A stretch of 64,000 bases of DNA from Aquarana catesbeiana (taxonomy: Eukaryota; Chordata; Amphibia; Anura; Ranidae), in the NCBI RefSeq assembly GCF_042186555.1, contig NC_133326.1, positions 588,150,119-588,214,118 on the forward strand. The letters run 5' to 3'. Positions within the stretch are counted from its first letter, which is position 1, and every line of letters starts with the position of its first letter. The notes beneath the pieces are model-generated. The model was not told the origin of the DNA. It saw only the letters and a list, made by a program, of their open reading frames with translations, and ran no database searches. A program made the translations under genes and the position numbers. This document shows positions 46,043 to 57,562 of this stretch, in pieces.

Positions 46043-46335
46043 AGCCACTAACCAAGAACAAGTAACCATGTAAGGAAGCAGTATAAACGATTAGTGTACA
46101 TTAACAGTGCTCAGAACAAGCAATCTGTTGGCTTTACAATGTATAATTCCAAACAGAGTGACAAAATGTGAGTACGATTAGGATGATGAAAGACCTGGGG
46201 TACCCTAAGATGAAACAGAAAAATAAGTTCTGCGGTTTGTGTAGCGATCAGTATGCATGTCCAGATTTTGGCTAACAGTGGGAGGGGCTTTAATGGAGAT
46301 CATTAGACTGAATATGTGCCTAATCGCTATATATT

Positions 46336-46708
46336 CATATCTCCCAACGTTTTGAGACGGGAATGAGGGACACCTACTAGCAAGCGTATGTAGGCATAGG
46401 ACACGCCTCCTCCTGCCACACCCCCTGAAAGGAGAATTAACCAAAAAAAAGGTTAATTAAATCCACAAAGGCTTTTTTTTTACCACTACTATTCCTTTAT
46501 ATTTTTTAAATTTACAAATGCAACAATTTAGATTTTGGATGAAAAGTTTAGCTCTGGGAAACACTTTTGGAAAGATAAAAAGTGCATTTTATATACAACT
46601 ATATAGATCAGACCAAAATGAGGGACAAATGAGGAGGAAAGAGGAACAGAGGGACATTTCTCCAAATCAGGGACCGTCCCTCCAAATCAGGGACAGTTGG
46701 GAGCTATG
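46336..46708 (+). mobile_element. short hAT-like element, family F copy 1
   Basis: Ends CATATCTCCCAAC and GTTGGGAGCTATG with flanks tatatatt and tatacact (6 of 8 match). The ends resemble those of the 3.0 kb element (CATAGTTGCCAAC). A second copy, reversed, is at 52352-52728. Confidence 0.8.
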
Positions 46709-46716
46709 TATACACT

Positions 46717-48603
46717 GCACTCATATAACTGTCCTTTGTACCCACAAAATATTCCTAATTACTGTTACCACAACTGACAGCCTCACAGACACAAATAAAT
46801 CTCAGGACAAAGGATCATTTCCATTGCATATGCTTTTATGCACACAAAGAGGACTGACTGACTGACTGAGCCTACCATTAAGGAGAACTTTGTTAAAACT
46901 ACCAACTGTTGGGACAATGAACACCTTGGTCGGGACTATGTACTGTACAACATAATGTATAGAGTGCAGGGGTCAGGAATAAGTAACATATAAAACAAAA
47001 TATAGGGTGCAGCAGTCAGGATGAACCCTGTGGCCCCCTTTTATCAAAGTCCCAGCATTTCCCTATACATCAAGGTTCCCAGAGTTCCTCCTTACATCAG
47101 AGCAAAGTGTCATTTCTTCAGTGTTGTCACATGAAAAGATATAATAACATATTTACAAAGATGTGAGGGGTGTACTCACATTTGTGAGATACTGTATTCA
47201 TAGAAGAAAATAAATATAAAAAAAATGAATATAACGTGCAAAAAATGTATTTGTGTCTCTTTTGACTTACAGGACACTTAGCTACATCGGTCTAAGATAT
47301 GTTTTATTCTGTATTATTATTTCATCATGTTTTAAGGTAATTCTTTTTTAGTAGCAAAAACCTGTCAACAGACATTGTTTACATAAAGATAATAATATAG
47401 AGTCGCTTTATAGTTTTTTTTTTTAAATGTTCCTAAATCTATTTGGATGGCACTATGGTTTAATGTTTTTGACTTTTATTCTGAGCACTGATGGACCACC
47501 TGGGAGTCCTCTACCTTCTTTGGTCTGTAGGGGTTCATTAGTTTGCATTCTGCTGTTTGTTTTGTCTATGATTAAGTGCTTTCAGTAAGAAATCTGCTTA
47601 TTCACAACAAAACTAGCGAGGATTACAATGTGTGTGGTGCACGCTTTCTAGTGTACTGATGTTTTTGCGTTGAAGAAGGCTTTATGTCCCTCACCTGCTG
47701 TCTGTATTGATTGGAGCCTGATCCAGGAGCGTCTGAATGGCAGTATTTGCGCTGATTAAAGCGTTTCTTTGTGATTTGGCTGATGCTGTTGATATTTGAA
47801 CAGAAAAAAATGTAACGTCATCACTTTGGATTACAAAAATGATAACACAGGTGGGCTAATTTAAAAACTTTTTTGAAATGAGAATTTTCTGTGTTGCTTT
47901 ATGAATCATACCTGGCCTAGAAAATGAATCTAACTGGTTTCTCTGCAGCAAAACAGTCCGTTTCAGATAAAGATTAAAGTATATGAAAACCCTCACCTTG
48001 TAAAACAACTCATTCAGTTCAAAATAGAAATGAAAGGCAAAACATTTTTGTATACATTTAAAAAAAATCATAATTTTTTATTTTAAATTTCCCCTTTTAT
48101 ATAAGCCATCAAATACCCTGTGTTATCAGCTGCATAGTAGCTGGGGGAGGAGAAACAGCAGAACACTGACCTTTCCAGTGAATGCAGTGAATGGCTGTGC
48201 TGGAGGTGGGGGACGTGTCAGAACAAGTTTGATCATTGAAGGAGAGCAGGCTCAGATCCCAGCACAGCCAGAAAACTGAACACACTGTGCTGTCATTTCA
48301 CACAAAGGAAGCAATACAAAGAAGCACATGGTACAGCAGGCACATATCGGGAATATGACATGTTGTGGTAACATTCTTTAAAGTGAACTTGTACTCAGAC
48401 TATATACTCCAAAGTATTTACATATTCTGAGCAAGCAGTAAAAGCAGTTTAAAGTAAAAACAACATTAATCACCTATGTAACTGTAGGCATTGTGGAGAA
48501 ATAAATCTTTAAAGTTAGCAACAGAGACACTGAAATCAATTCACTAGGGATACATAGGTTGTGTGTATAGCTCAGTGTGTCTATTCTACAATGTAATAGG
48601 AGC
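46717..48603. other. no recognisable gene
   Basis: Low-complexity patches and AT-rich DNA. A possible TTAA-MITE left end ('tttaaagtgaacttgtactc') is at about 48380. Nothing else supportable. Confidence 0.45.
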
Positions 48604-49140
48604 AGGGCCAGGACAAGGGGTGGGAAGAAGGGTCGGCTGCCCTGGGCACTGTGGTATCATGTGAGGTTGGGGGGGCAGAGTGGTCACGTTTATTGAGATT
48701 GGGGTGGGGATTTTTGTTCAGCGAGGGAATTTAGAGGGTGGCAGAGGATAAGAATTGTTCTACGAGGGGAAATTAGGGGTGTGTGCTAGGAATGGTGATG
48801 AATTTTTGCTAGAATGGATGATTGGGGGTATTTAGGCTAGGAGGAGAAATTGGGGGTGGGAATTTGAGCTAGTATGTGGGATTGGGGGGAGAATTTGTGC
48901 TGAGAGGGGGATTCAGAGTAGGGGGGAGGATTTGTGCTAGAAGGGGTGATTTTTTTGGGGGGTGGGATTTGCACTGGGGGGATTTGGGGAGAGAGAGGAT
49001 TTGAGCTTGGAGAGGGGGTGGGGGAGGCACAGATTTGTGCTGGCGGGAGGGGGAATTTATGCTTAGGGGGTAAGAACACAGATTAGTGCTAGATTTTTGG
49101 GGGGGAAGGGGGATTAGGGGTGGATTTTCACTGACACATA
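48604..49140. repeat. G-rich degenerate minisatellite, copy 2
   Basis: Begins with a transposon-like CAGGGCCAGGACAAGGGG. Then come about 15 degenerate units of G runs with 'aatttgtgctag(g/a)', the same unit type as at 8.14-8.41 kb. No matching right terminus found, so the parent element is probably truncated. Confidence 0.75.
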
Positions 49141-49322
49141 ATGCTCTTGGGGGGGTCCCTGTGTTAACGCCTACTGTACGTGAACATGGCCTTAGACACC
49201 AACTGAAATCCAGATTGAGAGATTTTGATGTGATCTTTGAAGATCTTTGAGAATTAATTACTTCACAGTACAAGCAGCTAGAGAGGTGAGAGGTGGCTTG
49301 ACACGTGTTTACTGCTTGTTAA

Positions 49323-49620
49323 AGTGTTAGTTCACCTTTTCAGAAAAAATGAATAGGCTAACTAACAATCTAAAGCTCCCCACCCTCCCGGACCCCATTG
49401 TACTTACCTGCCATGGGTGATGCATTGTGAGTGCACTCTGATCAGAACCACAAGCCCTAGAGAATGAAGGGGGTTTTAAATCCACAGACAACTACACTGG
49501 CTGTGAGTGCACTAACAGTGCATCATCCATGGGAAGCAAGTACAATGGGGACCATGGGCTGGGGAGGGTGTAGGGTGATAGTTTACCTAATTACTTTTTC
49601 TGAAAAGGTGAGCTGACACT
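49323..49620. mobile_element. TTAA-flanked MITE, 298 bp
   Basis: 26-bp inverted repeats beginning AGTGTTAGTTCACCTTTTCA (24 of 26 match) flanked by TTAA at 49319-49322 and 49621-49624. Well preserved. Confidence 0.93.
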
Positions 49621-49710
49621 TTAAGAATACATACTTTAGTGCCTATAGCCTGAGCACAGATGCTCTTTAGTGGCATGATTCACAGCTTTATTGTGTCACT
49701 AATGTTAACA

Positions 49711-50410
49711 TCAAAATAAGTAACAATGAGTAATGTATTCTAAAGTGGATCCAACTAAAACCTCTTTCCCCCTAGTTTTGGATGGGATCAGAAGGGTTAG
49801 AATGTCTGCGATGTTACTGTAGCAAAGTCCTCGGGGCCCAATGGTGACCTCCAGAGTTAGGGACAGCTGACATCCTTCCGTGTAGAGTGGGTTGCAAGCC
49901 ATGGTGGGTGTAATGCAAGCTAAAAGGGTGGTCGCCAGACACTTTTAGAATGCAAAAAGAGATTTATTGCCTCTTAAACAGAACTGTGGGAGAGAGGGTT
50001 AGGGCCAGGACACCCTTAGGTAGATGCAATGTTAATTTTTAGACTCCGATACTTCTATAGGTAGACAGCTATACAGGTGAAGGCCTCCAGCCAGACACCA
50101 CTTCTGTATAGGTAGGACCGCTGTCTCCTATGGCAACAATCTTGTAGCTGTTACTAATGACAATTGTATTCAACTATTTGCAACACGAACAGTTCTCAGC
50201 TTTCCCCACACTCTCTCACTCTGGGTCTTCACTCAATGAGCTCCCAGTCTTTCACTAGACTTCAGATCCACTAGCCACTGGATCCCCTGAGCTCTTCCAC
50301 TTTAGCACTCAGTATCTTCCTCAAGCGCTTCCTCACCCCGCTTCCCTGCTGGGTTCCTGGCTTGGCACTCACAGATACTTCTCTGTGACTTCTCGGATGG
50401 CATCGGATGG
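49711..50410 (-). repeat. LTR-like repeat, copy 1 (uninterrupted site)
   Basis: Minus-strand sequence matches 57.4-57.56 plus 60.19-60.56 kb in register, including GCAATAAATC (polyadenylation-type signal) and TTGCATTACACCCACCATGG. A 63-codon frame follows (MACNPLYTEGCQLSLTLEV), and its start is also recognisable in copy 2 (MPVNPLYKGGCQLSLTLEV). I do not recognise this protein. At the place where copy 2 holds a hAT-like insertion this copy has a single 'gtgttgcaaatag', so it serves as the empty site. Confidence 0.72.
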
Positions 50411-51251
50411 CAACGTAAAAGCAGTCAGTTTTCATCTGATTGCCCCATAGAGGAGAGCGGGGCTGTGGCTATGCAGAGCGTACACAGGCCTGTCATTTGC
50501 CTGCACAGCGGGGATCAGAGGAGAGATCCTCGCTGAGCAAGTGGATTCCACATAGCGGGGGCGCCCGTGTGAAAGGGACCTTAGTGGTGACTGCTTCGCA
50601 CTGCACCTCCATGTTGCATTGCAGTCTCACCAGGACACATAGAAAACAATATGCCTATATTTCCTGCCTTAGCGGTGACTGGTGTTTTTCCAATGTGTAG
50701 AAACAGCAGTCACTGTAATGTGTGGAACCACAGCACGTGACAGATAATACATGGTCTGATGGAGACTACAGCACTGGAACAGAGGAAAGGTTGGAGGCTT
50801 GAGCCATCGGAGAGTATAATACATTATCCATTGCATGGAACTTCCAATATCATTTGTAGGTAACTTTTAAGCGCTTTAAAAGATTTTGATACATTAGTAT
50901 GATAGAGAGCACTAGGATTGATAGAAGCGCATATTAGGCCATCCTTAAAATTCCAGGATAAACCTAACTAATCTTAAAATTGCTTCCTTCCCCACTCCTA
51001 ACACCCATGCTTACTAACCTGTGTAAGAAAGATGCATATACTCACAGTGCCTATCTTTAGCCCCCTCCTGTCCAGTTACGTGATCTGGCTCACCTATGTC
51101 AGCTGCTGGTGGCTGCAGGGGAGAGGAGGGGGCCATAGGAGGCCTATGGGTGACATCCCAGGCATTGTCAGCCACTGTCCAGAATTCTCTCCTCTGCCCT
51201 GCTGCTGGCGCTAGCTGACACAGGGGATCAGAAGAATTCTGGAATTCTACT
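50411..51251. other. no recognisable gene
   Basis: Ordinary non-coding sequence; frames of 86 and 60 codons without recognisable features. Confidence 0.5.
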
Positions 51252-51255
51252 TTAA

Positions 51256-51670
51256 AGTTGTTCTAAAGGCAGAAGGTTTTTTATCCTAATGCATTCTATG
51301 CATTAAGATACAAAAAACATTCTGTGTGCAGCAGCCCCCCTCAGCCCTCCTAATACTTACCTAAGCTATCTCTTGATCCAGCAATGTTGCACAAGAACCA
51401 TGAAGTCCAGGGACTCACCCTCCTACGCCATTGGCTCCTGCTACTGTCAATCCATGTCAGTGAGCCAATGAGGAAAGAGGGAGGGGGCTCCGTGACTAAA
51501 TAGACACACAGAGCAGCAGCTTGGCTTGGGTGCCCCCATGGCTAGCTGCTTGCTTTTGTAGCACTCGGCAGGAGGAAGGAGCCAAGAGTGCCGGTGGGGG
51601 ACCCGAGAAGAGGAGGATCAGGGCTGCTCTGTAGAAAACCTGTTTTTCTCAACCTAAACATGATAGATCA
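51256..51670. repeat. TTAA-type MITE, left end clear
   Basis: TTAA at 51252, then an 'aaggcagaaggttttttatc' stem followed by 'atgcattctatgcattaaga', an internal palindrome. A diverged piece of the same family is at about 54.54-54.66 kb. The right end was not resolved. Confidence 0.55.
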
Positions 51671-51965
51671 GAGATAGCCTGATGTAAATGAACACAAGTC
51701 ATTTACATTTGGCTACCCATAAAGCCATCATGGGTTTGCTACAGTCCCCCTGTTAAAATGTGGACAAAAACTGAACCAGCATGGTTGTCATAAAACTGAC
51801 ATCATACAGGGTGTTTAGCCTATGTTCAGCAAAGCCTATCATTTTCATGTACCCGGGAGGAACAGGTGAAGCCTCCAGCCCCACTGCCAGGAGGCTCTCA
51901 AAATCTGTGACAGGCTGAAATATGCCGTGTCTGAGTGGTATTTGTTTAAATGCTTTTGTCCTTAA

Positions 51966-52782
51966 ATAGGTTGTAAACCCCCCCCCCTAAAAAAAAACAA
52001 ACTTTAAGACAAAGGCATAATGAGCTAGTATGCATCACTTATTATAAAATACTCACCTTAGAAGGGAGCCCTCTCAGCGGCACCCGCACACCGCTGAGAC
52101 GGCTGACATCTTCCCCAGTGTTTCTTATGGGTTTGCGGACTCTGACGCTGTGATTGGCCAGAGCTGCGATGACGTCACTCCATGTGCTCAGCAGCCGCCG
52201 GTCACGACACAGAGCCCTGGAGAAATGGCACGGGTGGCCGAACCTTCAGAGCACATGCGCCGATGACATAATCTGCATGGTAGACAGTAAATATCTCCTA
52301 AACGGTGCAAATTTAGCAGATATTTATAGTACCTATAGGTAAGCCTTATAACATAGCTCCATACTGTCCCTAAATTGGAGGGACTGTCCGTGATTTGGAG
52401 CAATGTCCCTCTGTCCCTCTTCCCTATCATTTGTCCCTCATTTTGGCCTGATCCATATAGTTGTATATAAAATGCACTTCTTTTTATCTTTCAGAGAAAG
52501 TGTCTCCCAGTGCTAAACCTTTCATCCAAATTCTAAATTGCTGCATTTGTAAATTTTAAAAGCCAATATAAAGGGATAGTAGTGGTAAAAAAAAAGCTCT
52601 TGTGGATTTAATTAACCTTTTTTTGGTTAATTCTCCTTTAAGGGTGTGTGGAAGGGGGTGTGTCCTATGCCTACATACGCTTGCTAGTAGGTGTCCCTCA
52701 TTCCCATCTCAAAATGTTGGGAGGTATGCTTATTATAGGCTTACCTATAGGTACAAACAAACAAGGGGAGTTTACTTCCTCT
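51966..52782. mobile_element. TTAA-flanked MITE hosting a family F insertion
   Basis: Outer flanks TTAA (51962-51965 and 52783-52786). Ends ATAGGTTGTAAACCCC and GGGGAGTTTACTTCCTCT are imperfect inverted repeats. Inner stem 'acctataggtaagcctta' / 'taggcttacctataggtac' flanks the family F element at 52352-52728. Confidence 0.8.
52352..52728 (-). mobile_element. short hAT-like element, family F copy 2
   Basis: CATAGCTCCATACTGTCCC to GTTGGGAGGTATG; the reverse complement of the 46.34 kb copy along its length. Sits in the loop of a MITE. Confidence 0.82.
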
Positions 52783-52786
52783 TTAA

Positions 52787-53386
52787 TTGTGAGAACCACT
52801 CAATAACTATCCAGCACTGTCCAGCAGCCATGTATTTCACCTTATCACAGATTTTCCCAGGCTGCTGGCAGCGGGGCCGGACACTGCACCTCTACCTCCA
52901 AGGTGCATGAAAATGCCGGCATTTGATGCATGAGGCCCTATGTAGTTTTATTACATACAGTGCATTAGAGCTATGCATAACAGTAACTGTAACAGTTTTT
53001 AATGACATAAGCACAAACTATATACCCTGAAGCTAAACCTTTTCACTGTAAGAAAGCATCTTGTGCCTTGGCAACAGCGTAACAGAATGAGTGGACCTGA
53101 TGTTTTGCTGGATAATCAAAGTTTAGCATATATATTCTTACATGCACTAATAGCAGCAACCAGAAAAAAAGATTTGTATATTCTGTCTTGTGTCATACAA
53201 AGAGTCACATACTCCATGGATTGGCCTTGTGTCCATTAACATGCGACTCAATGGATTTTAAATCAATTCACTTATCCCTGATGATGTTGTATCAGCCACT
53301 AGATGTCACTAATGCTCTATCAGGACTATTTAAAGAGGAACCTCTCCCACCCTATTTTATTTATTTCTTTTCTTTCTTTTCTTACC
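52787..53386. other. no recognisable gene
   Basis: AT-rich DNA; a 135-codon frame starting at 53188 crosses into repeats and has no family resemblance. Confidence 0.45.
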
Positions 53387-53389
53387 TTT

Positions 53390-54030
53390 TTTTAAGTCAA
53401 ATAACTTTTTATTCAGACAAATATCAGGGTACAAACATACATGAGAATGTAGATATAAAAGACTTTCCATATTATGTTATACAGTCAATGAGGACCATAT
53501 ACGAAAAAGAGATCAAGACAGTGCAATTGAAAGATAATGTATACCAGTGGTTCTCAACTCCTGTCCTCAGGACCCACCAACAGGCCAGATTTTAAGTATT
53601 ACCTTGGGGAGATGCAGACTAGAATACTGCAATCACTGTGCAGCAAAATATATCACCTGTGATGTATTTCAGTTACCTTGCAAACCTGGCCTGTTAGTGG
53701 GTGTTGGGGACAGGAGTTGAGAACCACTGCTGTGTAAGGTACCCAAAAACACAATGCAAAATAATAAACTGGAATGGGGTGGGAGGTAACAGACCCTTTA
53801 TATGATTTTGCAATGAAAAACAGGACAGGAAAAGAGTTCAGAAAGCAACTGAATTGCTATAGGCCCTCCAGCACATCCACAAAGCGTGTACTTTCTTGGG
53901 GTCCAAACTATCTTCTATGACCAGTGTTTCCACAGCCACAATGTTGTTAAAAATCTGGGCCCACTCTAAAAGGTGAGGGGGTATAGGACTTATTTTTTGC
54001 TCGATCATCATCAATAAATATACTCATGCA
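53390..54030 (-). repeat. possible LINE 3' fragment, interrupted
   Basis: A T run followed by 'caaataactttttattcaga' resembles a reversed LINE tail. Sequence beyond the small hAT-like element may continue it. No conserved protein motif, so low confidence. Confidence 0.3.
53545..53729. mobile_element. 185-bp hAT-type MITE
   Basis: Ends CAGTGGTTCTCAACTCCTGT and its complement ending GAGAACCACTG, the hallmark terminus of many vertebrate hAT MITEs. Flanks atgtatac and ctgtgtaa match imperfectly. Confidence 0.9.
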
Positions 54031-54289
54031 CCCAGCGAATCGAGCTTTGTTCTGCTGGGATCCGCTACTCTGCTGTTGCACACTATGTTCTGCTTCACCA
54101 TCTTCCTTTGTTAGATCACCAGGAGCCAGCTATCTTATCCTGGTTCTTTCATATGGCCTCCTGATGACAAGCCACCAGGTCTGTCCTCCAGTGCTGTAGG
54201 ATGTCTCAGTTGATGCCTCCCGGGATATATGACATAGAGATCCCAGGAGGCTGTAGGAGCAGAGTGGGCTGAGGTCATTCCCTCCTAGG

Positions 54290-54425
54290 CGAGAATGGAG
54301 GCGGGGGGCACAGTGGACTTTTTTTAGTAGAGGAAGGATTATATTGATGTAAGTGCTTTTCAGAAATTTGCACTCACTTCCTGTTGGGAAGAAATCTCCC
54401 CAATGGGACACAGACAGCAAAAAAA
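54290..54425 (-). repeat. family E fragment
   Basis: 'ctcacttcctgttgggaaga' and 'ctccccaatgggacacagac' are the reverse of sequence at 24.30-24.36 kb. Confidence 0.65.
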
Positions 54426-54659
54426 CAAACAACTGACACTGGTTGTGACCATTGCCTACTACATATGAAACTAAATGAAAAGTGTTTGCTAGTGATACAA
54501 CTTTAATGATGGCATCGTATAATGTATGCTGGATATCCTGATGTTTCTACCTAAAGCATTAGAATGCTGTAACGTTTAAGCCATGTATTCTCTGCATTAA
54601 GGTAAAAAAATTTCTAATACCTGTACCCCTGCCCCATCCCTGAACACTTACCTGAGACC

Positions 54660-56034
54660 TCCCATTAGGGTTGCCACCTGTCTGGGATTCACCTGTACAG
54701 TTCGGGTTTTGAATCATGAATCATGAATCATTACCTTTGCTTTATGCCATTTTCATCAATGCCCTGGGACAAGGCTGACGCTGCTGTGGAGGAATACTTG
54801 ACCTTAAGGCAGGCCTCTACTCTCAGAGGTGAACGTACACCATGTACACTTGCACCATAACTGTTCTCCAGTTAACTCTTGGGTCCCCATGTCTATATAC
54901 ACCTTCTCAGTAACTTGCATTTAGGAGGGACATGCTAAATCGTTTCCACATCTACCTGTCCAGCGTTTCCACTACCATTCCCTAGTAGTGGTGTGGGCCC
55001 AGTCATGCACTTTGTGTGGATTCCACACGTGCACTTAACTTAACTTAACTCTTGAAATTCCATACATCTGTACAGGATGGAAACCTCTGCAGTGCGAATT
55101 TGCTCCCGTTGCTCTGGGAGACAGACTGCTGGCGGAAGGAGTGCCCACAACATCTTCCTCGCTGCTAAAGACCACTCCATCTATAACAGGTATACGCTAC
55201 CAACAGGCTGATGTAAATCTTATATTACCCTAGGTAACTGCTTGTATCTACACACTGCTCCACTCCACACCGATGTCTTCATACCCCAATGCGTTCAAGA
55301 CCCACTCGGCAGACTATGCTGTGCTGTTACTCACATTAAACCCCTTTCAGTAACTTCAGATCAGGCAAGGACAACGTTTCAAACGCTTTACTTAGAAAAG
55401 GGCAATTGCAGAGTCCAACATTCAAAGGCATAATTCTTCCCTAATTCCCTACTCTAACTACAGGCTTTGTGCTGAAACGGCATATCTGCAAAGGTAGTGT
55501 TCATGTGATACAGAGTCCATCAGAGGCATTCTCCAGGGCTGGTGTTCCCGGGCCAACCTCAGGTTCTTGATGACTTTACATACAGGCAGTAGTGTGCAAC
55601 ATCCTTCTGCTCCTAACAGGTGTCATTCTCTGTCTCACTCCCTTGTGGGCATCGGACTTGCTCTCCACTAGGCCTTCGTCGGAAACATGCTGTTATATGT
55701 TACCTGACTCAAACCAGCTTATATCACAGGATGAGGTGGGCAATACCATTGCACAGGGCAGGTAAGTATAAAATATTGTCATTAAAAAATCTCATTTGTC
55801 AGCTGTAATGTACACTGAGCTGTGCATGCACAGCTCAGCACACATTTACGGTAGCGATCTGTGCTGTCATGTGACTCCCGTGCGCATGTGTGGGAATGAC
55901 ATCATAGTGGCTCGGCCATTTATGCTGCTGCAGTGAGCGAACCCAGAAGGAAGAGCAGAGAAAGATGGAAGCACCTGTGACTAGCGGGAGTGGTGATAGC
56001 TCAGTGTTGGAAGGCTTCAATTTGCATACTAGCA
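54660..56034. other. no recognisable gene
   Basis: Non-coding sequence with several short frames but no domain, repeat termini or RNA gene that I recognise. Confidence 0.45.
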
Positions 56035-56042
56035 CCATATAG

Positions 56043-56646
56043 TAGAGCTGCACGATTCTGGCTAAAATGAGAACCACAATTTTTTTTTTGCTTAGAATAA
56101 AGATCATGATTCTCTCATGATTCTCGTGGCATAACATTATGTTTTACATTATACAAAAAAATTGGGCTAACTTTACTGTTTAGCTTTTTAAAATTCATTA
56201 AAGTGTATGTTTTCCAAAAATATTGCGTTTAGAAGACCGCTGCGCAAATACAGTGTGACATAAAATATTGCAACAACCGCCATTTTATTCTCTAAGGTCT
56301 CTGCTAAAAAAATATATATAATTTTTGGGGGTTTGAAGTAATTTTCTAGCAAAAGATACTGATTTTAACATGTAAGCAACAAGTGTCAGAAAGACAAGTG
56401 TCTTTAAGTGGATAAACTGCCCTTATCTACAGACAGAAGTGCATTCCTTTTATCTGAAAGAATGAAATGTTACAATGTTTCTCTTTATCTCTGCCTAAGC
56501 AATGTTGTGATAAACTTGGCAGGCCGCCTGTTTTTTTGGGCTTCAGCTGAGAACTCTCTGCACTGAATTGAGAAAATGTTGTGTTAAGATCAGGAGTGGG
56601 GTAGAATCACAACCTCGATTCTTTAACAATTAATCATGCAGCTCTA
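56043..56646. mobile_element. hAT-like element carrying a family A fragment
   Basis: Ends TAGAGCTGCACGATT and AATCATGCAGCTCTA with flanks ccatatag and ccatacgg (6 of 8). The middle (about 56190-56410) matches the family A tail ('gaccgctgcgcaaatacagt', 'caacaagtgtcagaaa') and ends in a decayed AAGTGGATAA, so a piggyBac-type fragment is nested inside. Confidence 0.75.
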
Positions 56647-57562
56647 CCATACGGCATAACCTACCTGGGACCCATTCAATATTTAAAAAAAAAAAAGCAA
56701 TATTAAATTCCACTTTAATTGGCTTAGACAATGAAAGCTATTCCTTAGATATATATGTAGCACCCTGGTGTTTAGGCAGGGTTGCTAACAAATTTAATTT
56801 GCCGGGTAGTAATTGTCCTGGCTAATTGTTAGAATATCCACTGATTCCTCTCTAATTCTGGAATTGCTGCACCTTTTCATTTCTGTCACTAGGTGGCACT
56901 GGGGCTGGTGACATTAGATCGACAAGGGCATAGCAAGGTCAGATTATGAATGGATGGGGTGTCTAAGCCAATTGGCATGGGTTTCTTTAGTCCCTTGGCC
57001 TGCTGGGAGAGCCTATTTTATTTGGGTGGAGTCAGGTGATCGGGGTTCTGTGCCACATGGATGGCTGTCTAGGTGGGCGTGCGTTATGTCGCCCCAGGTT
57101 GCTAGGCCGGAAGCCAGAGGCCTATCCAGGGGACCCCTGGCTTGGCTGCCTGAGGCCTAGCCAGGAGCAGGAGAAGCAGCGTAGGGTTAGGACTGCAGGA
57201 TTGGAGTCCAACCGAGCTACGAAGATTCAGTCGGATGGGGAACCAGTTGTGGTCGGAGGTAAAGGGGAAGCACTCGCCACTAAGGAACCATCCACCTTAT
57301 TACCGGAGACTACTGTGAGTAAGCTCGAGCAAGTACCAGAACAGTCTTCTCACCAGCCGGGGACAGTAAATAAGTGGGAAAGCATCAGCAAGTGCCAATC
57401 AGGAATGACGCTTCAGATGTATACAGCGGTTATTTGTGGAAGAGCTCAGGAGATCTGGTGATGGCTGGGATCTGGAAATCTAGTGAAAGACTGGGAGCTC
57501 AGGGAGTGAAGACCTACAGTGGGATATTGTGAGGCAGGAGAAGAACTATTCTGTGTTACCAA

